Origin: Aricia agestis
Lineage: Eukaryota; Arthropoda; Insecta; Lepidoptera; Lycaenidae
Assembly (NCBI RefSeq): GCF_905147365.1
Contig: NC_056428.1
Span: 29,914,001 to 29,978,000 of the forward strand
Length of the DNA stretch: 64,000 nucleotides
Direction of reading: 5' to 3'
The notes under the pieces: model-generated
Database searches by the model: none
Seen by the model: only the letters and a program-made list of their open reading frames with translations
What the model was told of the DNA's origin: nothing
Shown here: one piece after another, positions 22,075 through 33,610 of the stretch
Numbering within the stretch: position 1 is the stretch's first letter
How the letters are laid out: every line of letters starts with the position of its first letter
Translations under genes and position numbers: made by a program

Positions 22075-22599
22075 AGAATTAGTGGGTCAGAGAATAGGTG
22101 TTTAATGGTCAGTAGACCAGTAACTTCTATTAATAGAAGTTTAATTACGTTTGGATGATGAGGAACAAATGAATTCTTGTCAATTAATATTCTATTACTT
22201 TAAGGTCCTTGTCAAAATAATTGTTTCCAAAGATTGAAGAAGGCTTGACCTACTTCGTAAAAACGATAGTAAGCTCTGAAGGATTTCAGTGAATTTAAAC
22301 AAATAATTTAATATTTTATTTAAAAATCTCAAAAGCTTTCTAAAAATCTAGTATTTTTTATGAATGATGGAAGAAAAATAATAATGAAATATAAAAATAT
22401 TTTAAAAATATATCTGATTGTGTTAATTTTTTATATTTTATTTAATTTTTGTGCAAATTATAATCGCTCGGTAATTCTACGCTACAGAGCCTTAGTTATT
22501 CATGGCATCATACGTTCATAGTTTATTTTGTAATATTTTAATTAATAATTGTTCTTGTAGTTGTTTGTTTTCGGTTGCATGTCGTGTTGCGAGTCTTGC

Positions 22600-22830
22600 G
22601 ACTTGCGTGCCGTCGGCGGGTGCAGGCGGCAGCGGCGCGGCGGTCGGCGGCCGTGCGCGGTGTGACGTAGCCGGCCGGGCCGGGCGGTGCGCGCCGCAGC
22701 GCACGCCCCGCGCTATCGATCGTGCGCGTCGCCGTGCGCCCGCCACGCCCGCCGCGCCCGCTCTACGCGCCCTAGTCATGCGCGAGTATCCTCCGCCGCC
22801 GCATCGACCGAATTAGAGTAGGATTAAACG
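22600..22830 (+). promoter_or_regulatory. CpG-rich candidate promoter
   Basis: The sequence shifts sharply from AT-rich to very GC- and CpG-rich (GCGCGCCGCAGCGCACGCC and similar) with no foldback ends, unlike the GC-rich MITE at 18355-19392. The island continues to about 23115 and includes a good splice donor at its right end. Together this suggests a promoter of a constitutive or developmental gene reading rightward. No TATA box is evident and the start site is not resolved. Confidence 0.45.
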
Positions 22831-23072
22831 CGCGAGTGCCGCGGTCGCACTCGGCGGCCTTGTAAACTCTCGCCCGCGCCGCCCGCGCCGCCGCCGGCTC
22901 TGAGGTCGTTCCTCCATGTGTGTCCGGATCGCTCCCGAGAATCGATCGGGGACGGTGGCCGCGGGCCGGCGATGAGCTAATCGCCAGCACCGGGTGGATG
23001 AGGAGGAGCGACCTTGGGATCCGCCGCAGCCGTCCGCCGCCGCCCGCCGCCGGAGCGACCCCGCACACCCAG
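22830..23072 (+). other. candidate non-coding first exon
   Basis: The exon would end at CACACCCAG (23072), with intron sequence GTACGTGCC from 23073, a close match to the donor consensus. Open frames across the region are proline-, arginine- and alanine-rich, in several frames and both strands, as expected from GC content; none is clearly coding, so I call it 5' untranslated. The left border is a guess. No matching acceptor exon was found in the window. Confidence 0.4.
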
Positions 23073-23115
23073 GTACGTGCCATCACCACCGTCGCACCGC
23101 CAGCCGGTCCCGCAC

Positions 23116-24165
23116 GCTCCGTCATGTGCACGCGGGCCCGCTATTGCAGTATTCCGCCCGGTCACTGTGACACAGATTCGTTTATGTAAGTGTGGCCGTC
23201 GATATCGCGAAACTTGCTGGCAAGAAAGAGAGAAGACCCCGTTTGAGGGAGAGGGACGGACTTCGCACCCTCGATAGAGTAGTAGTAAATTTGTGCCAAA
23301 AAGAAAAGGTTTCAATAAATATAAAATGGTCTTCCGAGAAAACGTGGCAGCGATTAGAAACGTGCCCTACTTCTTTTGGGAATTTTACGAGTTCCATAGT
23401 AGCCCCGAATCGAACATACCTAGTGCCCATTTTCATGTATGTAATTAGACAATATTTAAAATAATTAGTGCTTTGCGTTTGCTACTGCGGTTTCCTTTTG
23501 ATTTGCAATTGTCCTTGTTCAACATTAGGCGAAGGTTTTCATTTGTATGATGTGTGAATAGTATAGCATTCATTACTATAAAGGGACGTCGTATTATGTT
23601 CTATGCAAACATAAGAAGATCGAATCGATAAAGGAAACATTTAATTTATTCAAGTTTATTGATTCGGTCCTACGATAACTAAATTTAATTGAACGCATTG
23701 CGAAAGCTTTAGAACAACTTTATGTAAGAAATATTACCATTGGATTGCTGCCGTTTTCATTATTGTTTATGTTCTTTATAATCTGTTTGCCTTTCGTTTA
23801 CTTTAATCGATAGGATTCCCGATTCCGACAGGTAACAATCGTCGATACTTGTATGTAGCGTTGTCGTTGTTCTGAAGGACTACGGGCAGTATGTCGACCA
23901 TCTTTGTATTAGCGGTCCACACTCGGGGAGGATCACTGATTTACACAAACACAAACGCACAACGCGTCGAGAAAATCTTTTGTCAACTGCCAAGCTTCAT
24001 TGTTCTATTTCTTTATCTCGACGTCTTTATTTTTTAAGGTTTATTTTCAACCATTACTCTGGAGTAGAATGGTTTATCGCTTTCAGTATAAATGAGTATC
24101 ATTACCTAAATCTATTTGACACACTGTATCCGAATTTGTGTTAGGTGTTACAACAAATGAAAATC
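23116..24165 (+). other. probable first-intron DNA
   Basis: Right of the donor the composition returns to AT-rich and no coding or repeat feature stands out. Assignment as intron depends on the exon call above. Confidence 0.35.
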
Positions 24166-24169
24166 TCAA

Positions 24170-25230
24170 TCAACCATTTAAAAGTAATGTTTCGTAACCT
24201 CCTTACATAATTTTCTTATTACCTCATAACACAACATACCCTCGTTTCACAACTACTATACATATTATGTCATATACTACTAGCAAAAAACACTCATCCG
24301 CGCCAAACCCAACCACATACGGTTAAACCTATTGTCTGCATGCGTATAACATACCCTCGTATCAAGTATACCTGTAGTACTAGCAAAAATAATAAATCGG
24401 AAAAAAACAACTCTTCCGCGCCAAAACCCACCATATGTAACAGTTAAACCAATTGTCTGCATGCGTATAACATACCCTCGTTTCAAGACTACCTATTGCT
24501 AGCCAAAATCATAGATCAGAAAAAAACAACTCTTCCGCGCCAAAACCCACCAAATACGGTTAAACCAATCGTTTTAAGACTATTGTACCCATAAGTACTA
24601 GCCAAAATCATAAATCAGAAAAAAAACAACTCTTTCGCGCCAATAATCCACCACCTATTGTCTGCATGCGTATTGCGTATAACATACCCTCGTTTCAAGG
24701 CTACTATACCTATAGTATCTACTAGTAAAATAAAACAACTATAAAAAAACTGTTCCGCGCCAAAACCCATTTCATACAGTTAAACCTATTATCTGCATGC
24801 ATATAATATAGGACGACCTCTGTGGCTCAGTTGTGAGTGCGTTGGTAGCTCAAGCCGGGGGTCGCGGGTTCGAATCCCGCCGACGGAACAAAAAGTTTTC
24901 AAAGTTCCTGGGTCATGGATGTGTATTAAATATGTGTAGGTATCATATAATAAAAATCTTAAATGTATGTATGTATAAAAGTATTAAATATATTTCCGTT
25001 GTCTGACCCGTAACACAAGTCCTTCAGGTACTTACCACGGGGCCACACTGACGTGTTGTGAAGCGTCCATAGATATTATTATTATATAATATACCCTCAT
25101 TTCAAGACAATACCTATACTACTGGCACAAAAAATCAACTACATATAAAAAATCCTTCCGCGCCGAATTCCACCATACAGTTGTTGTTGCTGTCCACATG
25201 CGTTTTCAACATGCGATGTATCGTGGTATT
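24170..25230. repeat. ~120-bp satellite array, about seven units
   Basis: The landmark ATACCCTCG recurs at 24236, 24351, 24472, 24684 and 25091 (the last after removing a SINE); a deleted unit lies near 24563. Spacings are 115, 121, about 91, 121 and about 124 bp. Units share TTCCGCGCCAAAACCCACC, GTCTGCATGCGTATAACAT and ACTAGCCAAAATCATA. Units are diverged from each other, so the array is old. Confidence 0.88.
24811..25083 (+). mobile_element. tRNA-derived SINE with 10-bp duplication
   Basis: The head has an RNA polymerase III A box TGGCTCAGTTG (24823-24833) and B box GGTTCGAATCC (24867-24877), 33 bp apart. The body carries AACACAAGTCCTTCAGGTAC and GTGTTGTGAAGCGTCCATAG, and the tail is ATATTATTATT. 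The flanks repeat ATATAATATA exactly (24801-24810 and 25084-25093), inside a satellite unit. A reversed body fragment is at 52794-52874. It does not fold as a genuine tRNA gene. Confidence 0.88.
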
Positions 25231-25380
25231 CCGCAAGATGCAATACCGAACGCAGCGTTCTGCCATCGTAAATCAACTATAACGCTTCACATTTGGCTCA
25301 TAATAAAAAAAGCCAACGGATGATATAACGCTTTGCATTTGGCTCCCAATAGAATAGCCAAATGATAACCGGCCAGTGTC
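25231..25380. repeat. short duplicated ATTTGGCTC motif
   Basis: ATAACGCTTCACATTTGGCTC and ATAACGCTTTGCATTTGGCTC occur 45 bp apart (about 25279 and 25324), and the second is followed by an inverted AGCCAAATG. Probably a degenerate repeat adjoining the satellite. Confidence 0.5.
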
Positions 25381-26880
25381 CATTTCTCAACTTTTAATTA
25401 ACAGCTTGCCAATTTTTATCTTTGTAGGCCGTTTTTGTTATTTATAAGCTTCATTTTAATTATTTTTATCATAGCTAGAATTGTAAATACATAATTATTC
25501 TCTCATAACACTAGCAAAAATTACATTAATACGAGTTTACTTAGGCGAAAGTTTGTTAGTATTTGTAACTCCTTTAAGCAAATCATAACATCATGTTAAA
25601 CTGTTAACGCGGGTAGAGCCGCAGGCAAAAACTAGTTTCATCATAATTACTTTTTTGAGACTTGTACATATCTTTATGCTTAAAATACTATTTGATTATA
25701 TAATACGGTAGCTAATAATATGTAACTTGCTTACAATGTCCTTACATTGTTTTGCCAATCAATCGTGTAAAAAAAAAAAAACAAAGACATTACTAAGAAT
25801 AAATTTATTGTATCTAATGTTTAAAATATATTTTACGACAAAAATATATAGTTTAAATATCGAGATGAAATAAAGCTGAAAATTTTATTACAAAAGCTTA
25901 TTAAAGAAAGTTGAACTCGTAGCTCCTTCGTAGCAAAGTCTTACGATACGCTTATAATAAGTAGTAGAACTTTATGTAAAACTAGCTGTTGATCGCAACT
26001 TCACTCGCGTTATGAATTAGTACTGAACAGCAATTGAAGTCAATAAATTAACGATTGCCCACGCAGTCATAGGCGAATGAAATTAGGATGTGTTTGTAGG
26101 GTCTATTACTATTCTTGTTATGCCAAAATATTCATAAGTAGTTAACAAGTAGTTTTTTTGTTATATTATTCATTTTATTTTCTTTTTGCTGATAAAATGG
26201 TAATATTTTTTAAATAATTATTATTAATACTTCTTTTAATGCAATATCGAGCGCGTGTTATAAGGGTATCGATTTCAAAATAATTCTTCAACTTTAGTGA
26301 TATAAAGTTTGCTGTTAGCCGAGACGTAATTTTTCCAAAGTAAAATAGACCGTAGAACTTTTATGCGCTGTTTAATATTTTATTTTTTCAAACTTGGTGA
26401 TTATGTTCTTGATATGATTATTATTGAAGACATATTTTGAAATCGTTAGTGCACTGCACAACTTTTGTGATATTTTAGGATAAAAAAAAAGTTATATTAT
26501 AGTGTATGAATTTTACCTGCTCAGTCCATGATAATAATGTTAATGATAAAAGCCAATAAAATTAAAAATATACTTATTTTCTCTAAAATATAGACTAGAG
26601 ATAACTTCCAACGTAAAAATAAATGTAAACAAATGGCGTTTTTAGCGCGTTGACATTTCTCTAAGAATACCGCTATCTCTTACTAAAATGATTATCGCTG
26701 TTTTAAGATGTTTATAGAATCAAGAATACAATTTACATTTTAGATAAATAAAATCTTAAATTAAAGTATCACTTTACCACTTTTTGCTATACTTAGTAAG
26801 TTATCTACACTTTTCTATTTCATATGCACAAGGGACTGTTATTTAAATATTATTAATGCTGTTAAGACGGCAGCTTAGGC
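25381..26880. other. AT-rich; two Helitron-like 3' stubs
   Basis: At 25600-25635 AACGCGGGTAGAGCCGCAGG leads to CTAG|T, a plus-strand Helitron-like 3' end. At 25983-26010 CTAGCTGTTGATCGCAACTT looks like the same border on the minus strand. The rest holds nothing I recognise. Confidence 0.4.
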
Positions 26881-27802
26881 TGGTTTCATATAGTTTCGCG
26901 CGAACGAGCGGTTTGGCGGTCACAACGCGAGATCACAAGCAATAGTATGAAACGATTTATTAAAACTAGAGATAGCCCAATGGTCGAAATTCGACCTTTT
27001 TAATTATCTTCTTCTTTTGGCTCCCCGTTTAAATTATTGACCCTTTCAGATTTAATAAAAAATACAACAATTTTTAATTTGACAACAGACTTCAACCATA
27101 AACAAAACAGTATAATTCGTATGTATATAGGCAAAGGCAATGACATAAGAAACAGGACAAAGGGAATAATAATTAACCACTACGTTTTTGTAAAGGCTTG
27201 TCATTCAAAAAGATGGTAGTGTGCACATTGTAGTGTGTCTAATGTTTTATTGGTTAAAAAATGTACGATCAAACCATAATTTCAAAATAATATTAGCTCG
27301 ATGCACTCCTTCACCATATAAACTATAACTGTGCAAAATTTCATTCACCTACGTTTCCGCATTTTTCGTCAAAAGGGATACAAAGTTTTTAGCTCGCGTA
27401 TTAATGATGATGATGATATCGGCGCGGTCTCCAAACTGCACGTTCGGGCAGACGCATATTATAATTCGAGCCCTAAATTCCGTTTTTGTGGCCTCTATAG
27501 TTCGATGAGTATACATTCGACGCGTCTCTGTTTCAATTGCTTTTCTTCGCAACTTTAACGGGAGCCTGTACTTGATATTTGTATTAACAATGCAATTTTC
27601 TATTGAGTTTCGGGTTACTCGCATTTGATCTCCGGTTGCTTCGGTGCTCTTTAACTTCTGAAGCCACTCAAATTCTAACTATGAAGATGTTTGAAGTAGA
27701 ATAATAATTTAATTGGATACAATAGCAAGTGCTTGCTATTGTGAGCTAAAGATAAAAAAACAAAATTGATTTTATTAATAAGTCATATTACATTTTTATT
27801 TT

Positions 27803-28315
27803 GAGTAGACTGCGTAGGTCTACGTTCGTAGCAGATGCGTAGCACATGCTACGTTCGCAGCATCAGCGTAGCTACCGCTACGCCACAACTGTCTACTCTG
27901 GGCTCTTACTGCTACTACGCCACAACAGACATAACGACCAGTAGTTTGACTGCAAAGAAACGGACAGGTTTCAATATCTGTCAAATTCGTCGGATTTCAC
28001 TAGGATTATGAACGGAATGTGCCTCACGCTGGCTGATATAATTTATTTTTAAATATTTATAATAAAGATTTCAAAATTGGATTCTGACAATTTTAATCGC
28101 ATGTGCCAAAACACAAACAACAAAACGACCAAAGAGGAACACGTCCATCGAATATGTAATATTTTTAAATTTGTAGGTAACAAGTTAACAACCCTAGCGA
28201 CGATTTTCGTCATAATACGTCAAATTTAAAAATTTCAACATCAGTTCTATGTCGGTATACTCTATCATTCTGTCTACTCTGACTACGCTATGGCGCAATG
28301 TCGGTTGTTAACTTG
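27803..28315. mobile_element. MITE with GTAGC-rich end (copy A)
   Basis: It begins GAGTAGACTGCGTAGG, has a block dense in GCTACG/CGTAGC up to about 27895, then a body that matches 36405-36745 in reverse, and closes with CTGTCTACTCTGACTACGC. Shared body landmarks are TGTGCCAAAACACAAACAAC and GACGATTTTCGTCATAATAC. No ORF. Confidence 0.7.
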
Positions 28316-28376
28316 TCACTATATTAGGGGTCAATTCGGACCGCAACGCGAAGCGTAGATGCATTTTTATATTTGT

Positions 28377-29493
28377 ATGGGTTTGACACGGACGGACGGC
28401 GGGTGGGACGAATTGGGTCTCCACCCCATTTCGACAGCTGGAACAGTCTCTCAGTGAATCACCTATCATGGCCATGCCATCAGATGCCATGATCAAGGTG
28501 TATAGCTTTTCGAAGCAGTACCAGGTTTTTATACCTTCCAGGGAGGACTGGGAAAGGAAAAATCCAATCGATGTCCGCCCTAGCGACATAGTTTGGTTCA
28601 CGGATGGATCAAGGAAAGACAACCGTGCGGGAGCCGGAATCTACGGAGGCAGGCCACCAAAAGGCAAATACGCCTGTTTGGGGGAGCTTGCGACCGTGTT
28701 TCAGGCTGAAGTCTTCGCTATCCTCGGTTGTTCACTAGAAAGCCTGGAGATGGCCCTAGTTAATAAAAACGTTTTTATCTTCTCCGATAGTCAAGCTGCA
28801 CTTAAAGCACTGACTGCCGCAGAAGTCTCGTCCAAATTAGTTCTGGAATGCATTGAGACGTTAAACATGCTGGGAAGGAACAACAACATCCGCCTAGTAT
28901 GGGTCCCGGGCCACAGCAACGTCCCCGGCAATGAAACCGCTGACGAGCTGGCTAGGCTTGGGGCCGAGAGTCTCATATATGGTCCAGAACCATTCTGTGG
29001 TATAACTCCCAGTACCACAAAGCAAGTGCTCAAGGAATGGGGTCACAGACTATGCAGGAAGCAATGGGCTGAGACCCCTGGCCTTGAACACTCCAAGGCA
29101 CTAATTCCTGACTTCAACAAGAAACAATCAGAATTAGTGCTCACCTTGGGTAGGAACCAATTAAAAATCCTTACCAGAAGCCTAACTGGGCACTGCAAGC
29201 TCAACAAACACCTAAACAGAATGGGTATTTGTAGCATAATGACTTGCAGATTCTGTGAGGAGGAGGATGAAACACCTATTCACCTTCTCCTCGACTGCCC
29301 TGCTCTACTACAGAGCAGGAACAGGCACCTTGGTCGCCACGAATACTCGTCCACAGAGGAAATTCGTGGCACCAACCCCAACCATATCGTTCAATTTATG
29401 AGCAGTATAGGGTTGGGGATGATACTCTAGTGCGAAGGAGTCACAATAGATCCTCATGGGTCGCAGTGACGTCAGGGCTACAGTGACCTGCCT

Positions 29494-29526
<33 letters not shown>

Positions 29527-29535
29527 GGTTTGACA
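28377..29535 (+). mobile_element. 5'-truncated LINE with poly(A) and 12-bp duplication
   Basis: The insert runs 28389-29523 and ends in an A run (29500-29523). ATGGGTTTGACA is repeated exactly at both sides (28377-28388 and 29524-29535; the A at 29524 could belong to the tail). It contains the end of ORF2 (below) and a short 3' UTR. An A-tail, a target duplication and 5' truncation are the marks of target-primed reverse transcription. Confidence 0.93.
28390..29430 (+). pseudogene. LINE ORF2 C-terminus: RNase H and zinc finger
   Basis: The frame is open from the insertion point to the stop at 29428-29430; the first ATG is at 28468, giving 320 residues, but the real protein began far upstream. 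It holds a ribonuclease H domain with candidate active-site residues Asp46 (FTDGS), Glu81 (FQAEVFAI), Asp107 (FSDSQAA) and Asp159, with His149 in VPGHSNVPGNETADE. A CCHC-type motif follows at residues 260-277 (CRFC, then H and C in IHLLLDC). Endonuclease and reverse transcriptase are absent. An ORF2 with C-terminal RNase H fits the I/LOA-like or R1/Jockey-related groups; exact clade not determined. No disabling mutation inside, suggesting a young insertion. Confidence 0.92.
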
Positions 29536-30339
29536 GACTTGCTTTACGTCTCACGCTCACAAAATCTGTCAATTAAGTGCATTAGAAATGCATCTACGCA
29601 TCGCGGTGCGGTCTGAATTGACCCTAATAATGATATATTTTGTTCTTATTAAGTCTAATAACCTCATTACGTTTTGCTATCTATATATTAATACGTGATC
29701 CAAAAACTTTGTATCCCTTTTGACGAAAAATGGGGAAACGTAGGTGAATGAAATTTTGCACAGTTATAGTTTATATGGTGAAGGAGTGCATCGAGCTAAT
29801 ATACTTTTAAAATAATGCTTTTATCATACATATTTTTAACAAATGAAACATTACACACACTACAACACACACACGAAGAAAAATGACAGATTTTTGAGTA
29901 ACAAGCCTATACATACGAATTTTACTCTTTTGTTATGGTTGAAGTCTGTTGACAACAAGGTGACAAATTGAAAATGGATTATAGTTTTTTTTATTGAATC
30001 TTAGATACTATAAGACAATGCTTACACGGCCAGTCTGAGATCAGCTGAGTGAGCTGAGTTTCATAAAGACAAGAATTGAAAAAAATATGATAAAGTCAAT
30101 ATTTTTTTACAAAATATAGGTAGTAGTCCTAATGTCATTGAAACTTAGGTCGAATTTCGACCATTGGGCGATCTCTAGTTATTAATAAAATTATAAGATT
30201 ATAACGTGGAGAAGCAGGTTATAATGATGCGTTGGACAAGTAAGTATATTAATTATTTCTTTTTCATGTTGCCATCCCGTTTTTGGTGGGAGGAAATGCA
30301 GGAGTCTATATCTCTATACCCCAGCGACCTATTTTTGAC

Positions 30340-30725
30340 ACCACCTTGCAAAGCCATCGACCGCTAAGGGTGAAGCCACATTGCTTCGTTGTTATGATAT
30401 GCTACATTGATGCGTTGCGTCAGGTTGCCGTTTTTTGACGGAACAACGGAGAGTAGATGAAGTGGGAGGAAGAATGACGTTAAGCTTTAGGGTGAGACCG
30501 CACTAGGCGTAACTGCAACTTGACACCTCGCGAGACTTCACACGCCACAACAAGAGTGCAGTGTCGCGTATTTCGGTTGTCGCATAGTGCGATTTGGTTT
30601 AGGGAGATCGCAGACACACTTTTTGTGCGATCGAGTCTGCGGCGCCCATAGAAACGGCATGGCCGCGCCATAGCGACGTAGCTATGTAACAACGCTTCGT
30701 ATCGTTACAATGTGGCCTCACTCTA
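30340..30725. mobile_element. MITE-like repeat(s) with GGGTGAGxCC ends
   Basis: TTAGGGTGAGACCGCAC at about 30486 pairs with AATGTGGCCTCACTCTA near 30710. A similar end (CTAAGGGTGAAGCCACATTG) at about 30365 suggests a second, partial copy. The 70-residue minus-strand frame inside is not convincing. Confidence 0.55.
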
Positions 30726-31059
30726 GGGCCGGACTGGCTCAGACCTGAGGCTTACAGAACGCCATGGTGTTTACAGGTCACTGGGTTTCATCCTAAGTGC
30801 TGATTTACATGTGTTGGCGGACATAATACTGGATTACATTAATGTTTCCTGGTATTAAGCATATTTAAATCCAGTCTGCTACTGTATGCAAATAAGCAAT
30901 TATCTTTTGCTTAAATTATAATGTTATCATGGTAATTGAGGCAAATATACTGCTTATTCTTGTTTACATTATACAGTGGGATCAACACAGCTCGGGCATC
31001 AGAGGCCCATATAACAAATACCTTAAATCTAACATACATATCAATTATATAATAAATAA

Positions 31060-31375
31060 TTAAGGGGGGCTCCCATACAAAAAACACAATGTTTGCCTAT
31101 TTTTAGGGTTCCGTACCCAAAGGGTAAAAACGGGACCCTATTAATGAGACTTCGATGTCTGTCCATCTGTCTGTCCGTCTGTGTGTCCGTCAGTCTGTCT
31201 GTCTCCAGGCTGTATCTCAAGAAGCGCTATAGCTAGAGTTGTGAAATTTTCAAAGTTTGTGCAGCAGAAATTTCTGCTGCCGTTATAATAGCAAATACTA
31301 AAAACAAAATAAAAATTATATTTAAGGGAGCCCCATATAACAAACGTGATATTTTTGGTCTTTTTTGCTCGTAAT
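31060..31375. mobile_element. GGGTTCCGTACC repeat family copy
   Basis: It carries GGGTTCCGTACCCAAAGGG, AAACGGGACCCTATTA, a GTCTGTCC microsatellite, CCAGGCTGTATCTCAAGAA and the AGCAAATACTAAAAACAAAA tail. The GGCCGG end is missing. Fuller copies are at 56313-57308 and 61025-61282. Confidence 0.65.
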
Positions 31376-31995
31376 CAATAAAAATCAATAGGTATAAGCA
31401 CCTGAAATTTTCACGAAATTCTTAATTATATATAATTACACTAATATTACAACAGTGCAGATTAACCTACTATTATAAAGAGTGATATAATCTTGGTGAA
31501 TTTTTAAGCTATCAGAGTCATTCTTTCAGCAATGTTTCTATTTTTAAGGGTCTTTCAATTACCAATACGAAAAAAAATAGTCATCAAGCCTATTGTAATA
31601 AGCTTTAAAATGCTTTAGCCGACGTGCCCGTTTCCATCATCATAGTATATCAAGTTATGGAATGTGAACGGCATTATGAACTATGAAGCTCATATTTCAC
31701 TGGACTTTAAATGAGTTAATATTTAAAATAGATCCTGGCGCAATCTTGTACAAAGCTGAAGCTAATAAAAGCGCGTTTAAAATACCTTTATCCGTTGAAC
31801 GTTAGAAGATAATTAAAAACCTGCCAAGTGTGAGATGGACTTGCACAAGTACGGTCAAACAATACACTGATATTGTATTGGAGCCCTTTTGTAAATTCAA
31901 GCGTCAATTTATGGTACGGTACTAGGGGTAACGTTTTTAATTAAGGGGGCGAATTACGCAAAATAAATGATCTTATAATTCATTTTTATACTTGA
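31376..31995. other. no gene recognised
   Basis: AT-rich, nothing recognised. Confidence 0.45.
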
Positions 31996-32225
31996 CTAGA
32001 TGACGCCCGCAACTCCGTTGCGCCAAAACTCGTTTATCACGCCGGAACCGTACATTTTCCTGGGACCAAAAGTATCCTATGTCCTTTACCGGGACTCAAA
32101 GTATCTCCATACCAAATTTCAGCAAAATCGGTTCAGCAGTTTGGGCGTCAAGAGGTAACAGAAAGACAGACAGACAGACGGACAGACAGACAGACAGACT
32201 TTCGCATTTATAATATTAGTATGGA
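31996..32225 (-). mobile_element. Helitron-like element, both ends present
   Basis: Read on the minus strand it starts TCCATACTAATATTATAAAT and ends GTCATCTAG, inserted between A and T as Helitrons are. A small hairpin GCAAC-GGA-GTTGC sits about 13 nt before the CTAG border. It contains a (GTCT/GTCC)n microsatellite near its 5' end. At 230 bp it is non-autonomous. Confidence 0.72.
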
Positions 32226-33144
32226 TAATAAGCTGTGAATTGTTTAATTTTTAAAACATCTAACATATTTGCGAGGGTCTGTACTAGCGAAAACACGATA
32301 TCTTAAAATTTTCTCGATACAAAAAAAATACAAAGATGAAAAATTACTTTTAAAAACGTTGTATTCAACTGGGTTAATCATTTAATAAAAATATTACCAA
32401 GGGAGTGTACTAGCGGATTTTAAAATGTTGTTTATATATATTGAGTTATTAAGAATAAACTTACTTGGCGCTGATTCCGCGTCGTTCTTTTTCACCTGAC
32501 ATATGAAAGACGTGTGTAAGTTTGAAGAGAGAAGGAGGATTTTAAGATCGTTTACTTTATTCGCCCTCTTAAGGACCCACTTGCAATAACTGCCTTAGTT
32601 TTGGATATGCAACCTGCTGACATGCATTGCGATGTCTTTGTAACTCCTTTTACCCTGAGAGTACGGTACACTCTAAAAAAAATTAAAATAATAAGCATTT
32701 TTACTCAGTATACAATTACCGTAACTAGCTTTAGGTTATGAGCTACCATAAAAGTATAGAAGCACTAAAAAATATACAGCCCTTTTATTTAACAAAACCG
32801 GGCTTCAAATTTATGAACACTAGAGTTATTACATTGATAAGATTTGGTATTGAGTTAAGGAAACTTTTAATTGGATGTGGTATTCATAATATTACCACTT
32901 GCGAGAAAGACCATAGAGTTTCAGTAAAACCGTTCATTTTGAAAATCAACACCGACTAAGAACGGAATATAATACGGAAATCTAGTTTATCAAAATGTCG
33001 TATCCGATTTTTGGCCAAATAGTTTTTTTCGTCAATTAAAATACGTATAATAGTTTCAAGGAGAACATAGTCATAACCTGTGGTCATAACATTTTAATTC
33101 AAATATTATAATTATGTTACATAGATAATGAGGCTTATTAACAA
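32226..33144. other. no gene recognised
   Basis: AT-rich. A 73-residue frame at 32738-32959 is not recognised and looks accidental. Confidence 0.4.
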
Positions 33145-33349
33145 CTAGATAATGGCCGCAGCTCCGTTGCGCCAAAACTCGTTTTTCACGCGGAAACCGT
33201 ACATTTTCCTGGGACAAAAAGTATCCTATGTCCTTCCCCGGGACTTAAAGTATCTCCATATCAAATTTCAGCAAAATTGGTTGGGCAGTTTGGGCGTGAA
33301 GAATAACAGACAGACAGACACACTTTCGCATTTACAATATTAGTATGGA
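33145..33349 (-). mobile_element. Helitron-like element
   Basis: Same family as 31996-32225: CTAG border at 33145-33148, body AAAAGTATCCTATGTCC, ACAGACAGACAC microsatellite, and TTAGTATGGA|T border at 33349. Confidence 0.68.
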
Positions 33350-33462
33350 TGTATGGCTAGAGGTTTTTAAGCGTTCTGTACATTATGTATTGTGAAAATT
33401 AGCTCTCCTGTAAAATTGTAGTTCTCAAAAGTTTATCTAGACATGATTGTCATGATGATCTT

Positions 33463-33610
33463 TTAGGTACTATCGGAGAAATTGATTCATAGGCAGATTA
33501 CAGACCTACGTCATTTGGTCGGGCTTTGTCAATTTAATATCTGCCCGGACATAACGCGACCAAATCACGTAGGTCCACCATCTGCCTATGAATTTACTTA
33601 TCCAATAGTA
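33463..33610. mobile_element. 148-bp foldback MITE
   Basis: TACTATCGGAGAAATTGATT on the left is mirrored by the right end up to TCCAATAGTA, and CATAGGCAGATTACAGACC by GGTCCACCATCTGCCTATG; the loop holds CGGGC/GCCCG. This is the intact version of the family split at 15369 and 36155. Confidence 0.78.

Larger units (their letters stand above)
28328..29624. mobile_element. MITE split by a LINE insertion
   Basis: GGGTCAATTCGGACCGCAAC on the left pairs with GGTGCGGTCTGAATTGACCC on the right. Without the LINE and one copy of its duplication the element would be about 150 bp, near the 171 bp of its relative at 15455-15625. It is flanked by TA on both sides. Confidence 0.78.
26966..30182. mobile_element. 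3.2-kb long-TIR element hosting other elements
   Basis: The ends ACTAGAGATAGCCCAATGG and CCATTGGGCGATCTCTAGT are inverted. Further landmarks are inverted in order: GACAACAGACTTCAACCATA (about 27080) with 29935-29953, and a stretch of about 125 bp around 27270-27390 with 29705-29810. The arms exceed 400 bp but carry indels. Nested inside are a MITE (27803-28315) and another MITE with a LINE (28328-29624). No transposase of its own remains. Confidence 0.8.

Noticed and set aside
22502..23315. Several GC-rich open frames on both strands near the CpG block
   Set aside because: They overlap in many frames with proline/arginine/alanine bias; no domain and the splice donor interrupts the plus frames.
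24811..24890. Functional tRNA gene
   Set aside because: A and B boxes are present but the anticodon and acceptor stems do not form and a SINE body and target duplication follow.
31996..32225. RTE-type LINE 3' end
   Set aside because: I first read the TTATAATATTAGTATGGA tail as a retroelement tail, but TC and CTAG borders, the hairpin and A|T insertion fit a Helitron better.
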